Position numbers and translations under genes: made by a program. The notes under the pieces are model-generated. The model had not been told where the DNA came from. It did not search any database and saw nothing but the letters and a program-made list of their open reading frames with translations. This document shows positions 17,744 to 26,087 of a stretch of 64,000 bases of DNA, in pieces; within the stretch, counting starts at the first letter, position 1; every line of letters starts with the position of its first letter. Source of the stretch: Planctomycetota bacterium (lineage in GTDB: Bacteria; Planctomycetota; UBA1135; UBA2386); the NCBI GenBank assembly GCA_021776805.1, contig JAJFFD010000005.1:19843-83842 (forward strand). Reading direction: 5' to 3'.

Positions 17744-17791
17744 GGGAGCGGTCCATCGGAGACAGCCCGCGGGCGTCCCGGTGACCGCTCC
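17744..17791 (+). terminator. Large hairpin downstream of the M28 peptidase
   Basis: GGAGCGGTC (17745-17753) and GACCGCTCC (17783-17791) pair perfectly. The loop itself contains the palindrome GCCCGCGGGC, so a long GC-rich hairpin is expected. It begins 8 bases after the peptidase stop and is about 75 bases before the next gene. There is no strong T-run, only a weakly pyrimidine-rich tail. Confidence 0.5.
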
Positions 17792-17867
17792 TTCCCTGGG
17801 CCGCGGGTGATATAGTTCCGATGGCAGCAGGGCTTGCCTAGCTTGGTCGGGCGAGTCCGGCCGCTCC

Positions 17868-19451
17868 ATGAAGATTCAACTCATCCATCCACCGGTCTAC
17901 ATCAACGAGAACGGGCTGACCGCGCTCCGGCCAAGCCTCCCTCTTGGCTTGGCCTACATCTGCGCCGTGCTCATCGAAGATGGCCACGATGTGCATGTGA
18001 TCGATGCCCTCGGTGAAGCTCCCGAGCAGATGATGCCCGAGGGCGATATCTGGCGCATGGGTCTCAGCGCCGACGAAGTCGTCGCCCGCGTCCCCGATGA
18101 TTGTGACGCCATCGGCGTCACCAGCATGTGGTCCTACTCCTGGCCCATCGTCCGCGAACTCATCCACAAGCTCAAAGAGCGCTTCCCGGACAAGCCTCTG
18201 GTCTGCGGTGGTGAACACTTCACTGCGGTCGCCGAGCGTTCCATGCAAGAAGCGCCTATCGACTACATCGTCGCCGGTGAAGGCGAGGACACCGCGGTGG
18301 CACTCTTCCGCGCCCTCGAACTCGCTGCGGACTGCAGTCTCATTCCCGGCACCTACTACCGCGACCAGTCCGGCAACATCGTCAAGAACGAGAGCCGCGC
18401 CCGCATCAAGGAGATCGACAAGATCCCCTGGCCCGCATGGCATCTCTTCGATGTGCGTGCCTACGACGCGAACAAGTTCGTCACCGGTATCCACTACGGG
18501 CTGACCGTGCCCATTCTCGCCACCCGTGGCTGCCCCTATCAGTGCACCTACTGCTCCTCGCCGGGTATGTGGACCACGCGCTGGTACGCTCGTGAGCCCA
18601 AGGATGTGGCCAACGAGATTCAGCGCTACGTGGAGACCTACGGCGCCAACAACTTCCCCTTCCAGGACCTCACCGCCATCCTCAAGCGCGATTGGGTGGT
18701 GGACTTCACCAAGGAGATCCTCGCCAGGAAGCTCGCGATCACCTGGCAATTGCCTGCCGGCACCCGCTCGGAGATCATCGACGAAGAGGTTGCCAGCCTC
18801 CTGGTTGCCTCTGGCTGCCGCTCCCTCAACTTCGCCCCAGAGTCGGGCTCGGAGCGCACGCGCAAGCACATGAAGAAGATGCTCACGGATGAGAAGCTCT
18901 TCCGTGCAGTGCGCGCCTCAGTCAAGAGCGGCCTCAACATCGGCGTCTTCCTCGTGCTCGGCTATCCCACGGACGAGAAGGAGGACATGCAGGCCACCGT
19001 TCGCATGATCCGCCGCCTGGCTCGGGCCGGGGTGGACGATGTCTCCGCCGGCTTCTTCTTCCCTCTGCCGAACACGGAGATCTACCGCGAACTCGAAACC
19101 GAGGGGAAGGTCGAACTCACGGACGACTTCCTCAAGCTGCCCATCTATGTGCACAACAAGTACATGACCGATGCGCGCAACTACTGCCGTGTGCTGACTG
19201 CGAAGCAGATGACGCGCTGGAAGTACTGGATCGTCGCCAACTTCTACTTCAACTGCTTCCTCTTCCACCCGGGCAAGCTGTTCCGCATCCTGTGGAACTT
19301 CATGCGTGGCCGGGAGACGAGCAAGATGGAGAGCTTCCTGCAGGAGACCCGGCGGAAGTTGACCCTGCGGAAGAACCGGAAGGTGCAGGTGGCGGTGGAG
19401 GCGGTGGAGGAGAAGGCGAGGTTGGCGGAAGAGCAGGTTAGTAGTACCTGA
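17868..19451 (+). CDS. B12-binding domain radical SAM protein (BchE-like class B)
   Basis: 527 residues. The N-terminal 150 residues resemble a cobalamin-binding Rossmann domain (IQLIHPPVY, then LGLAYICAVLIEDGHDVHVID). The radical SAM domain has the 4Fe-4S motif CPYQCTYC (Cys222, Cys226, Cys229), plus FAPESGSERTRKHMKK and a GYPTDEKEDM segment typical of the B12-dependent group. Members methylate or rearrange unreactive carbons in lipid, hopanoid, tetrapyrrole or natural-product pathways. The substrate is unknown. No SD is obvious before the ATG. The last 40 codons switch to G-ending synonymous codons. It converges on a glycosyltransferase 54 bases away. Confidence 0.88.
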   Translation: MKIQLIHPPVYINENGLTALRPSLPLGLAYICAVLIEDGHDVHVIDALGEAPEQMMPEGDIWRMGLSADEVVARVPDDCDAIGVTSMWSYSWPIVRELIHKLKERFPDKPLVCGGEHFTAVAERSMQEAPIDYIVAGEGEDTAVALFRALELAADCSLIPGTYYRDQSGNIVKNESRARIKEIDKIPWPAWHLFDVRAYDANKFVTGIHYGLTVPILATRGCPYQCTYCSSPGMWTTRWYAREPKDVANEIQRYVETYGANNFPFQDLTAILKRDWVVDFTKEILARKLAITWQLPAGTRSEIIDEEVASLLVASGCRSLNFAPESGSERTRKHMKKMLTDEKLFRAVRASVKSGLNIGVFLVLGYPTDEKEDMQATVRMIRRLARAGVDDVSAGFFFPLPNTEIYRELETEGKVELTDDFLKLPIYVHNKYMTDARNYCRVLTAKQMTRWKYWIVANFYFNCFLFHPGKLFRILWNFMRGRETSKMESFLQETRRKLTLRKNRKVQVAVEAVEEKARLAEEQVSST

Positions 19452-19484
19452 GGGGTCTCTGGCTCCGTGCTCGTGGAGTCGACC

Positions 19485-19521
19485 ACCACTTTTCTGCAGG
19501 TCGGACTACCACTTTTCTGCA
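19485..19521. repeat. 23-base-period duplication at the glycosyltransferase 3' end
   Basis: ACCACTTTTCTGCA occurs at 19485-19498 and again at 19508-19521, separated by 9 bases. The second copy encodes the last residues (AEKW) and stop context of the glycosyltransferase on the minus strand; the first lies just past its stop. This looks like a small tandem duplication. Confidence 0.6.
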
Positions 19522-20714
19522 TCACCCTGCGACGAGCCCAGCAACTCCGAGTACCGCGCCACCTGCTCCCGCGCCAGCGCCCGCGCATCCAGACTCTCCT
19601 CCGCCCAAGCCCGCGCCGCCCGACCCGCCTGCGCAGCATTCTCCGCATCCGTAAGCAGCGGCAGTATCACCCGCGACAACTCGTCCGCCGTCTCCCCCTT
19701 CACCAACCCCGGCGCCCCAGCACTCACCCCCAGACTCCCCAAGTCATTGCTCACCACAGGCAGCCCATGCGCCAGCGCCGTCAACACCTTGATCCGGCTA
19801 CCTCGTCCCGAAAACACCGGACAAACCAAACAGCGCACCTGCCCCAGCAATCCCGCCAGGTCCGCAACGAAGCCGAGGAAGCTGACTCCCGGCAACTCGC
19901 CCAGCGCCTGCACCTCTGCACCAGCTCGCCGACCGGCGATCAGAAGCTCCACTTCCGGTAGCCCTTCCCGCAGCAGAGGCAGTACCTCCCGCGCCACGAA
20001 TCTCGCCGCCTCCGGGTTCGGGTGATGGCTGAAGTCGCCCATGAACAGGATGCGCGCCGGTGCTTCCCCCGGCTGCATGGTCACCGCCGGCAGATCCACC
20101 AAGGCAGGCCTCACCTCCACCGGCCGCGACAGCCTCTTCGCCAGCACTGCCGCATCCTCCGCATTCAGAGTCTGCAGCAGATCCGCCATGGGAAAGTAGC
20201 GCCGCACATAGGCATCCCAGAGCCGCGCATCCCGCGACCTTCCCAGCTCACCGAGAATCCCCAAGGGGACCGGACTCCCTGCTTCATGATCGACCAGCAC
20301 CGTCTTCTGGCCCGTGAAGAGGGGCAGGTACTGGGCCATCAGGTCCATCTCCAGCAGGCAGACATCCGGCCGAAAGCTCTGCAGGTTCTTCTGGATCACG
20401 CTGGCCATGGCCGGAGACCAGAACTTGGCGACGAGGAGGGGCTTGGCTTGCAGAGCCCAAAGCCGGGCCATGCGTAAACGGTGACTGATCTTCTGCAGAT
20501 GACCGAGCTCGGCGAGTTGCCGGTGATAGATCAGCTCGGCTCGATTGGCGAGGGCGGCGGGCAGGGGATGTTCGAGTTCTTCCCGGCTCGCCAGGCTGAT
20601 CAGCCGGAGCTCGGATTCCTGGGCGAGGGCGCCGAGAAAGGAGCGCAGATACAGCGCCGCCCCGTGGGCAGAGCGTTCATGGGCTAGGAATGCTGTTGCT
20701 ACGAGGATGCGCAA
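19506..20714 (-). CDS. Glycosyltransferase family 4 protein
   Basis: 402 residues, TTG start at 20714 (the frame is closed by TAA upstream and no nearby ATG fits). The N-terminal domain begins ILVATAFLAHERSAHGAALY, a GT4-like acceptor domain with a glycine/alanine-rich turn. The C-terminal Glycos_transf_1 domain has ILFMGDFSHHPNPEAARF near 225 and GRGSRIKVLTALAHGLPVVS near 310, the nucleotide-sugar site. It probably builds a surface glycan. The 3' half uses almost only G-ending codons, unlike its 5' half and most neighbours. It stands alone on its strand, convergent with the radical SAM gene. Family is clear; donor and acceptor are unknown. Confidence 0.87.
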   Translation of the reverse strand: MRILVATAFLAHERSAHGAALYLRSFLGALAQESELRLISLASREELEHPLPAALANRAELIYHRQLAELGHLQKISHRLRMARLWALQAKPLLVAKFWSPAMASVIQKNLQSFRPDVCLLEMDLMAQYLPLFTGQKTVLVDHEAGSPVPLGILGELGRSRDARLWDAYVRRYFPMADLLQTLNAEDAAVLAKRLSRPVEVRPALVDLPAVTMQPGEAPARILFMGDFSHHPNPEAARFVAREVLPLLREGLPEVELLIAGRRAGAEVQALGELPGVSFLGFVADLAGLLGQVRCLVCPVFSGRGSRIKVLTALAHGLPVVSNDLGSLGVSAGAPGLVKGETADELSRVILPLLTDAENAAQAGRAARAWAEESLDARALAREQVARYSELLGSSQGDAEKW

Positions 20715-20895
20715 GGGCGTATTGATTTGGGGGCCGATTGCCGGCCTTCCTGGGACGAACTTCGCTTATCCGACTTTTCCACCGCCTAATGCGGTCGAGC
20801 CCTGATTCGCCTGTGCAGGCGGAACCATGGGCTTTTTCAAGTACTTAGGTTCTGCTATCCGGGACCTTTCAAGGGGTTTTCCAGAACTCCTGCGC

Positions 20896-20924
20896 TGGCC
20901 AAGACATCTGTGATCTGACATAAT
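20896..20924 (+). promoter_or_regulatory. Candidate sigma70-type promoter for the HEAT-repeat gene
   Basis: TGGCCA (20896-20901) and CATAAT (20919-20924) lie 17 bases apart, and TGA precedes the -10 box, making an extended -10 element. Initiation near 20931 would give a leader of about 47 bases. It lies in the largest intergenic gap of the window (20715-20977), in which I see no gene. Confidence 0.45.
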
Positions 20925-20977
20925 CCGCGCCGGTTGGCACCGTTGACCTGGGCCGCCACCATGCAAACCACGGCTCT

Positions 20978-22582
20978 ATGAACGAGACCCTAAAGTCGAT
21001 CCTAGAGATTCTGGAGGATAGTAAACCGGAGCTCCAGATCGCTGCAGTACAAGTCCTTGGGGAATTGCGCCCCAAGGATGCAGCGGTTGCCTCCAGTCTC
21101 GCCACCCTTCTGCATCGCGGTGAGGATTTCCTCAACCGTTATGTGCTGGTTGCCCTCTCCCAGATCGCCACCCCGCCGGCGTTGCAGGAGTTGGTCACTT
21201 GTCTGGTGGAGGGTCCGCCTTCCTCAGACCTGGCGGCGCATCTCCTTTGTGATGTGGGGGAGTCCGCGGTCGGGCCACTCTGCGAGTCCTTCGCGGGGGC
21301 GGACGCGGCTGGCCGGGAGAGGATCCTCGGCATCCTGAATCGGATCGCTAGCGTCGAAGGCCTGCCCGTGTTGGAGGAGGCCCTGTTCATCCCCGCTCTC
21401 TGCCACTTGGCAGCTGAGGGCATGCAGGCCTCGACCCTCGAGCAGCTCGACGGCCGCCGTCTGCGCGCCTTGAAGACACGGATCAGCAAGGCCCTGGATG
21501 ATGCGGAGATCGAGGATCACGTTCTCGCTCAGGTCCTGCGGGTACTTGGCAGTGTGGCGGGGGGGGAATCGCGTACGACCCTGCTGAAGTTCAGCAAGCC
21601 GGATCACGGCGCTGAGGTTCGCCAGGCTGCCCTCGAATCCCTGGTCGGCGTAGACCTGACTCCGGCGCAGTCCGAGTCGCTGCTGGAATACCTGACCGAA
21701 GACAACCTCGAACAAGTCGTCGAGCCGAGCATGGTCCTGCTGGCGGATGTGAGCAGCTGGCGCGAGAGCGCGCAGCAGGTGCTCCGCAAGTTGCTGTCTT
21801 CGCGGCGTGAGCATCTGCGGCTCTTTGCTCTGAAGAGCATGAAGGGCATCAAGTCTGCCGAGCTGGTCAAGCCACTGGTGAACCACCTCCTCGGGCCTTC
21901 GGAGGAGATGGCATCCGCTGCCGCCGAAGCGCTCAGTGAGAATCCGGCAGCTCTCGAGCCCATGCTGCGCTCCTTCCAGCTGGAGAAGAATCCGGACCGT
22001 GCCAAGCTCATGTCCATTCCGCTCACCAAGCTCGGTGAGAAGCTGAGCGCTGCTCAGATCAAGAGCTTGGGTGAGAAGGGCTGCAAGCAGCTCATCGCCC
22101 AGGATGCCATGGGTGAGGTCCTCCTGGATCTGCTCATGCGGGCGCAGCCGAGCAAAGGCCCGGCCTTTGCGGTCGACAAGGCCCAGCGCATGCGGCGAGC
22201 CCGCAAGCTGCCAGAGTGCCTCGCCATCCTGGTCTTCCTCGCTCAGGGCGAATACCTTGACGATGAAGGCAGCTACCAATTGGCCGTGACTCGCCTGCTC
22301 ATCGATGATCAAGCGACGCGCGATCCTGGGCAGGTCGGTGATGCGACCATGGGCTACTTCGCCAAGCTCGTGCGCGAGGACTTCCCTCTCCTGGATCGAC
22401 TCAAGAAGGAGAGCATGGTGACGCCGGAGGGTCTGCTGCGGGTTGGCAGCCACTTCGCCGAGGGTGTAAGCAATGAGCGGCGCTTCGGCGCAGACATGCT
22501 GCACTATGTCTCGGAGAAGCACAGTCGCCATCGCGCCGGTGAAGAAGCCTTGAGCATGCTCAAGACTGGCGGCCTGATCTAG
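20978..22582 (+). CDS. HEAT-repeat protein
   Basis: 534 residues, soluble, with no signal peptide or membrane segment. Paired helices recur throughout, typical of HEAT/PBS-lyase-like repeats: KPELQIAAVQVLGELRPKDA near 15-35, NRYVLVALSQIATPPALQEL near 45-65, AEVRQAALESLVGV near 210, and SEEMASAAAEALSENPAALE near 310. Such solenoids act as protein-binding scaffolds; no enzyme motif is present. The last 160 residues look less repetitive. It has its own candidate promoter and is convergent with the phosphatidylserine decarboxylase gene, their stops overlapping in CTAG. Function unknown beyond the fold. Confidence 0.75.
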   Translation: MNETLKSILEILEDSKPELQIAAVQVLGELRPKDAAVASSLATLLHRGEDFLNRYVLVALSQIATPPALQELVTCLVEGPPSSDLAAHLLCDVGESAVGPLCESFAGADAAGRERILGILNRIASVEGLPVLEEALFIPALCHLAAEGMQASTLEQLDGRRLRALKTRISKALDDAEIEDHVLAQVLRVLGSVAGGESRTTLLKFSKPDHGAEVRQAALESLVGVDLTPAQSESLLEYLTEDNLEQVVEPSMVLLADVSSWRESAQQVLRKLLSSRREHLRLFALKSMKGIKSAELVKPLVNHLLGPSEEMASAAAEALSENPAALEPMLRSFQLEKNPDRAKLMSIPLTKLGEKLSAAQIKSLGEKGCKQLIAQDAMGEVLLDLLMRAQPSKGPAFAVDKAQRMRRARKLPECLAILVFLAQGEYLDDEGSYQLAVTRLLIDDQATRDPGQVGDATMGYFAKLVREDFPLLDRLKKESMVTPEGLLRVGSHFAEGVSNERRFGADMLHYVSEKHSRHRAGEEALSMLKTGGLI

Positions 22583-23358
22583 CTGGGCAAGTCCTCGCCC
22601 ATGCGGACCTTCCGCTCCGGGTCGAGGTTACGGATCTCAGGTTTGCCCGGGCCAAGGGCGAAGACGGTGGTGGAGCCAAAGCCGAATCGACCGAGTTCAT
22701 CGCCGGCTGCCACTTGATCCCCATGGCTGACGCTCACACTGGTGTCGCCCACATTGAGCGCGGCGACCATGACCAGCGCAGCTGAGCGGCCATCGGGAAG
22801 TTTGAGTCGGAAGACCACCCGCGCATTGCGCAGAAAGAGCTGGTCAATGCATGCGACCGCCGGTGGATTGACCGGGAAATAGCTGCCGGGGAGTTTGCGG
22901 ATCTCGAGAACCTGGGCCGCACAAGGGGAATGGACCCGGTGGTAGTCTCCGGGTGCCAGGTAGACCGTGGCTTGAGAGCCGTCGGCGATCTCAGCGGCGA
23001 GCTCGCGATCGCCGAGCAGGTCAGCGAGGGAGTAATCCTGCCCCTTCACCTGCGGGATCAGGTCGCCCCGGATCCCACCGCCGGTGACCACCTTGCCGTC
23101 GCAGGGCCAGACCAGGGGAGATGCAGCCAGGGGGCGAGCGCCCTCGCGCAGGGGGCGTTGGAAGAAGGCGGCCAAGCTTCTGTAGTCCTCGAGTTCGCCG
23201 GCCACCTGCTCGAGTTCCACGCCGTAGCGTCGCGCAAAGCGGCGGTAGAAGGGGGCGCGCAATCCTCGGGGCAAGGGGATGCGTGTGATCAGACCGGTGA
23301 GTCGAGAGACTGCTAACTTGGGCAGGAGAGTGAGAAGGAGTCGGCGCACGGTCTTCAC
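22579..23358 (-). CDS. psd: Phosphatidylserine decarboxylase proenzyme
   Basis: 259 residues from the GTG at 23358; an in-frame ATG at 23442 would run into the divergent LysM gene. It makes phosphatidylethanolamine from phosphatidylserine at the inner membrane. Visible marks: RSLAAFFQRPLREGARPL, PCDGKVV with the active-site Asp, PGDYHRVHSP with the catalytic His, and a C-terminal GST (FGFGSTTVFAL), where self-cleavage leaves a pyruvoyl group on the Ser. The residues before GST are FGF rather than the E. coli-like L, a common variation. The length fits the short bacterial class. No pssA is in the window. Confidence 0.93.
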   Translation of the reverse strand: MKTVRRLLLTLLPKLAVSRLTGLITRIPLPRGLRAPFYRRFARRYGVELEQVAGELEDYRSLAAFFQRPLREGARPLAASPLVWPCDGKVVTGGGIRGDLIPQVKGQDYSLADLLGDRELAAEIADGSQATVYLAPGDYHRVHSPCAAQVLEIRKLPGSYFPVNPPAVACIDQLFLRNARVVFRLKLPDGRSAALVMVAALNVGDTSVSVSHGDQVAAGDELGRFGFGSTTVFALGPGKPEIRNLDPERKVRMGEDLPS

Positions 23359-23428
23359 GGTGATCTCTCTGTAGCTCCAACGCAACGGTTTCGTTGTGTT
23401 CTCTGGCTCTCCATGGCAAGATGCCCAG

Positions 23429-23872
23429 ATGGGCGTCCGCATCTTTTTGCTTGCGGTGCTGGGTGGTCTTGCTGGGGCCCTGGCAAGCTGTAGCGCAGAA
23501 CAAGCGCCACAGCCGGTCAGCGATGTCCTTGTTCTCGAGTTGGGTGGGAATCACAAGCCCCTGCGCCGCACACTCCGCATGGAGGAGCCGCAGCGTCGTC
23601 TGAAAGTCGAGCGACCGGAGTCGAAGAGTCTGGGTGGCCTGGAGCAGCGCAGCGTTCCCGAGCAGGCGACGCAAGCGGTCGCTGCCTCGAGGCCACAGGC
23701 GCCGCGCTATCGGGAGGTGCAGATGCGCTCGGGCCAGTCCCTCTACGAGCTCTGCCGCCTGCACCTGGCGGATCCGAGTCGCTGGCGTGAGGTCATGCAG
23801 CTCAATGGCATCGCAGAAGAAGATGTCGGCAGGATTCCTGCGGGTCGATTGATTCGCCTCCCCGAGCGCTGA
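23429..23872 (+). CDS. LysM-domain lipoprotein
   Basis: 147 residues from the ATG at 23429. The N-terminus GVRIFLLAVLGGLAGALASC has a lipobox-like LASC, so the protein is probably lipidated at Cys22 and anchored to an envelope membrane. A basic/polar linker follows, and the C-terminal 50 residues are a LysM module (MRSGQSLYELCRLHLADPSR, then VGRIPAGRLIRLP). LysM binds N-acetylglucosamine-containing glycan such as peptidoglycan. It is divergent from psd (70-base gap) and only 3 bases separate it from the downstream gene, so the two are likely co-translated. Confidence 0.85.
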   Translation: MGVRIFLLAVLGGLAGALASCSAEQAPQPVSDVLVLELGGNHKPLRRTLRMEEPQRRLKVERPESKSLGGLEQRSVPEQATQAVAASRPQAPRYREVQMRSGQSLYELCRLHLADPSRWREVMQLNGIAEEDVGRIPAGRLIRLPER

Positions 23873-23875
23873 GCC

Positions 23876-25066
23876 ATGCGCAGCTTCGAGGTTCTCCTCA
23901 TCGTTGCCAACCTACTGGCCCTGCTATGGCCCCTGATGAGCGGGCCCATGCGCCGTCAGTGGTTGGTCTTCGTGCCGGGGATCGCCTTCCTCCTGCTCTT
24001 TGCTCACATTGCATGGGAGGGCTACCGCTGGCAGATGCTGCCCGCCTATCTCTGCACGGCAGTGCTCTTCATCGGTGGGCAGCTGCGTTTTTGGTGGTTC
24101 AAGTCCTTGCCGAATGCGCGCCGTCGATGGGCTCTTGCGGTGGCAGGTAGCAGCCTCGGGATGCTGCTTCTCTGTCTCGCTACTTTGGCCTCGAGTCTCG
24201 TGCCTATCTTCGAGTTCCCAGCACACAGTGGGCCCTTCGCTGTGGGTAGGCGGAGTCTGGCAGCGGTTCCTGGTGGCGATCCCTGGTTGCAGCTGTGGTA
24301 TCCGGCCAAGAAGGGATCGGAGCAGCTGGCTCCCTACCTCTTGGACTTGGATCGGCCTGCCTCGGCCTTTCCTTCTCTCTCGCATGCTTTCTTCCGGCAC
24401 TTCCAATTGCTCCGCAGCCAGTCCACGGAAGGCTCGGAACTGCACGCGCCAGATGGTCCTCTGCCGCTGATCGTCTTCTTCCAACATCGGCAATTGCCCC
24501 TGGGCTGGAGCTCATTCCTCTGTGAGGACCTGGCGAGCCAGGGTTTCGCGGTGCTCGGCGTGGATAACGTGGCGGGTTTCGGCGTCGGTGCACAAACCCT
24601 GGCGGTGGCGATCGAAGAGCTGAAGCGGCAGCCGGAGGCGGCGAGCCTGGCAATGCAGCGCTTCGCCATCCTCGGCCAGGGCGAAGGGGCGGCGGTCGCC
24701 AGTCATGCTTTGTCCTCGCCATCAGCTCTGGCCGCGCTCTATCTCTCACCTGCGGGAGAGCTGCTGCCAAGCGCTGAGAAACCCTGCATGGTCATGGCGG
24801 GCGCGGGCTTGGAGACCGAGTTGCCGTCTGGCATTCGCTATCGTCTCAAGCTCCTCGACTTCGAGCCCTTGGACTTTACGGATCTGACCTTGATGACCAG
24901 TCTGGAGATCGATGGGCTGCACGGTGCGGTCGATGGGGAACGCTGCTTACAGATCGTCGCTGCCTATGCCCGGGCCTTCTTTCGCGAGCAACTCCTCGAG
25001 CAGGAGGAAGCTCTCCTGTCGGGAGCCAGCGAGGACTATCCGGAAGTCAGCTTCTCGGGCGGCTAG
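23876..25066 (+). CDS. Membrane-anchored alpha/beta-hydrolase-fold protein, PAF-acetylhydrolase-like, catalytic residues apparently lost
   Basis: 396 residues. The first 110 residues have about four hydrophobic helices. The rest resembles the platelet-activating-factor acetylhydrolase/dienelactone-hydrolase fold: LQLWYPAKKGSEQLAPYLLD, PLIVFFQHRQLPLGWSSFLCEDLASQGF, and AVLGVDN. At the nucleophile elbow, where GxSxG is expected, the sequence is G267-Q-G269-E-G271, so glycine replaces serine. The segment where the family has its late His-F-x-D motif reads LDFEPLDFTDL, without histidine. It is therefore likely a non-enzymatic binding or structural protein. It is coupled to the LysM lipoprotein upstream. 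Its stop overlaps that of the convergent dehydratase gene in CTAG. Confidence 0.7.
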   Translation: MRSFEVLLIVANLLALLWPLMSGPMRRQWLVFVPGIAFLLLFAHIAWEGYRWQMLPAYLCTAVLFIGGQLRFWWFKSLPNARRRWALAVAGSSLGMLLLCLATLASSLVPIFEFPAHSGPFAVGRRSLAAVPGGDPWLQLWYPAKKGSEQLAPYLLDLDRPASAFPSLSHAFFRHFQLLRSQSTEGSELHAPDGPLPLIVFFQHRQLPLGWSSFLCEDLASQGFAVLGVDNVAGFGVGAQTLAVAIEELKRQPEAASLAMQRFAILGQGEGAAVASHALSSPSALAALYLSPAGELLPSAEKPCMVMAGAGLETELPSGIRYRLKLLDFEPLDFTDLTLMTSLEIDGLHGAVDGERCLQIVAAYARAFFREQLLEQEEALLSGASEDYPEVSFSGG

Positions 25067-26037
25067 TCGGAGAAGAGCCCCGGCCCGGCCAGGGCCTGGC
25101 GCAGATAGTCCCGGGTGATGTTGGCGCCGGTGACCAGTATTGCCAGGCGCTTGCCTTGGACCTTATCCCGCCGAGCAGCTGCGGCTGCCAGGCCCGCTGC
25201 GGCGGAGGGTTCGCAGAGGACTTGAGCATCGAGAAGCATGCTCTGCACCGCCGCGAGAATCTGGCTGTCCGGCACGAGCATGGCCGCATCCACGTTGGCG
25301 AGCATTGCTTGCAGAGCTAGCTCCGCCGGCACTCGGCAGGCGAGTCCGTCGGCACAGGTGTCGATGGGGCGCTCGATGGCGCGTTTGGCAAGGTAGCTTT
25401 CGGTCATGGCGGGCGAGCCTTCGGCTTGCACGGCGATTACCTGGCAGTTGGGCTGGCTGGCATGGAGAGCGACCGCGACCCCGGAGACCAGGCTGCCGCT
25501 ACCGGTGGGGGCGAAGACCAAGTCCAGATTCTCGACCTGGGTGGCGAGTTCGAGCCCGAGGCAGCCCGCCCCCTCGATGACATCCAGGCTCTCGCCATCG
25601 TCCACGAAGCAGAGTTCATGTATCTCGGCGTAAGTTCTGGCCGCATCCTTCGCTTCATCCAGGTCCCGGCCGATCTCGTGGATCTCGGCGCCCAGGCTGG
25701 CGATGCGATCGCGTTTCAGTGGATTCGGGTCGACTTGCAGAAAGATGTGGCAGGGGATCTGTAACTGACGGGAAGCCCAGGCGACGCCTAGGCCGTGGTT
25801 CCCTGTCGATGAAGTGACTGCGCCCCGCAGGCCGCCTTTGGCCTTGGCTTTCAGGAGGGCATTCACGGCGCCGCGCAGCTTGAAGGAGCCGACCGCCGAG
25901 AGAGTCTCCAGCTTGAGGTAGACCTCCGCCTGTAGCCGGCGGGACAGTCCCTCCGAGTGTAGGACCGGGGACTCGAGCCCGCTGCCTGCAAGTCGCTCTG
26001 CGGCAGCACGGATTCCTGACAGGCTCGGCAGCTTCAT
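25063..26037 (-). CDS. PLP-dependent threonine/serine dehydratase-like enzyme
   Basis: 324 residues, type II PLP fold. The PLP lysine lies in LKLETLSAVGSFKLRGA (about residue 52), followed by SSTGNHGLGVAWAS, a phosphate/asparagine loop, and GSGSLVSGVA, the phosphate-binding glycine loop. It has no C-terminal ACT regulatory domain, so it resembles catabolic threonine dehydratase or serine racemase rather than full-length IlvA (about 510 residues). It should deaminate Thr to 2-oxobutanoate or Ser to pyruvate. The divergent DJ-1/PfpI gene starts 50 bases away. Substrate choice between dehydratase and racemase cannot be settled from the sequence alone. Confidence 0.88.
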   Translation of the reverse strand: MKLPSLSGIRAAAERLAGSGLESPVLHSEGLSRRLQAEVYLKLETLSAVGSFKLRGAVNALLKAKAKGGLRGAVTSSTGNHGLGVAWASRQLQIPCHIFLQVDPNPLKRDRIASLGAEIHEIGRDLDEAKDAARTYAEIHELCFVDDGESLDVIEGAGCLGLELATQVENLDLVFAPTGSGSLVSGVAVALHASQPNCQVIAVQAEGSPAMTESYLAKRAIERPIDTCADGLACRVPAELALQAMLANVDAAMLVPDSQILAAVQSMLLDAQVLCEPSAAAGLAAAAARRDKVQGKRLAILVTGANITRDYLRQALAGPGLFSD

Positions 26038-26087
26038 GCGCTCAGTGTGGCCAATCCAGTCCTCTGGGTCGATGATGGATCCACATC

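Noticed and set aside
21224..22531. A 435-codon minus-strand frame opposite the HEAT-repeat gene
   Set aside because: Its composition is typical of antisense translation of the HEAT gene; no start signal or neighbour supports it.
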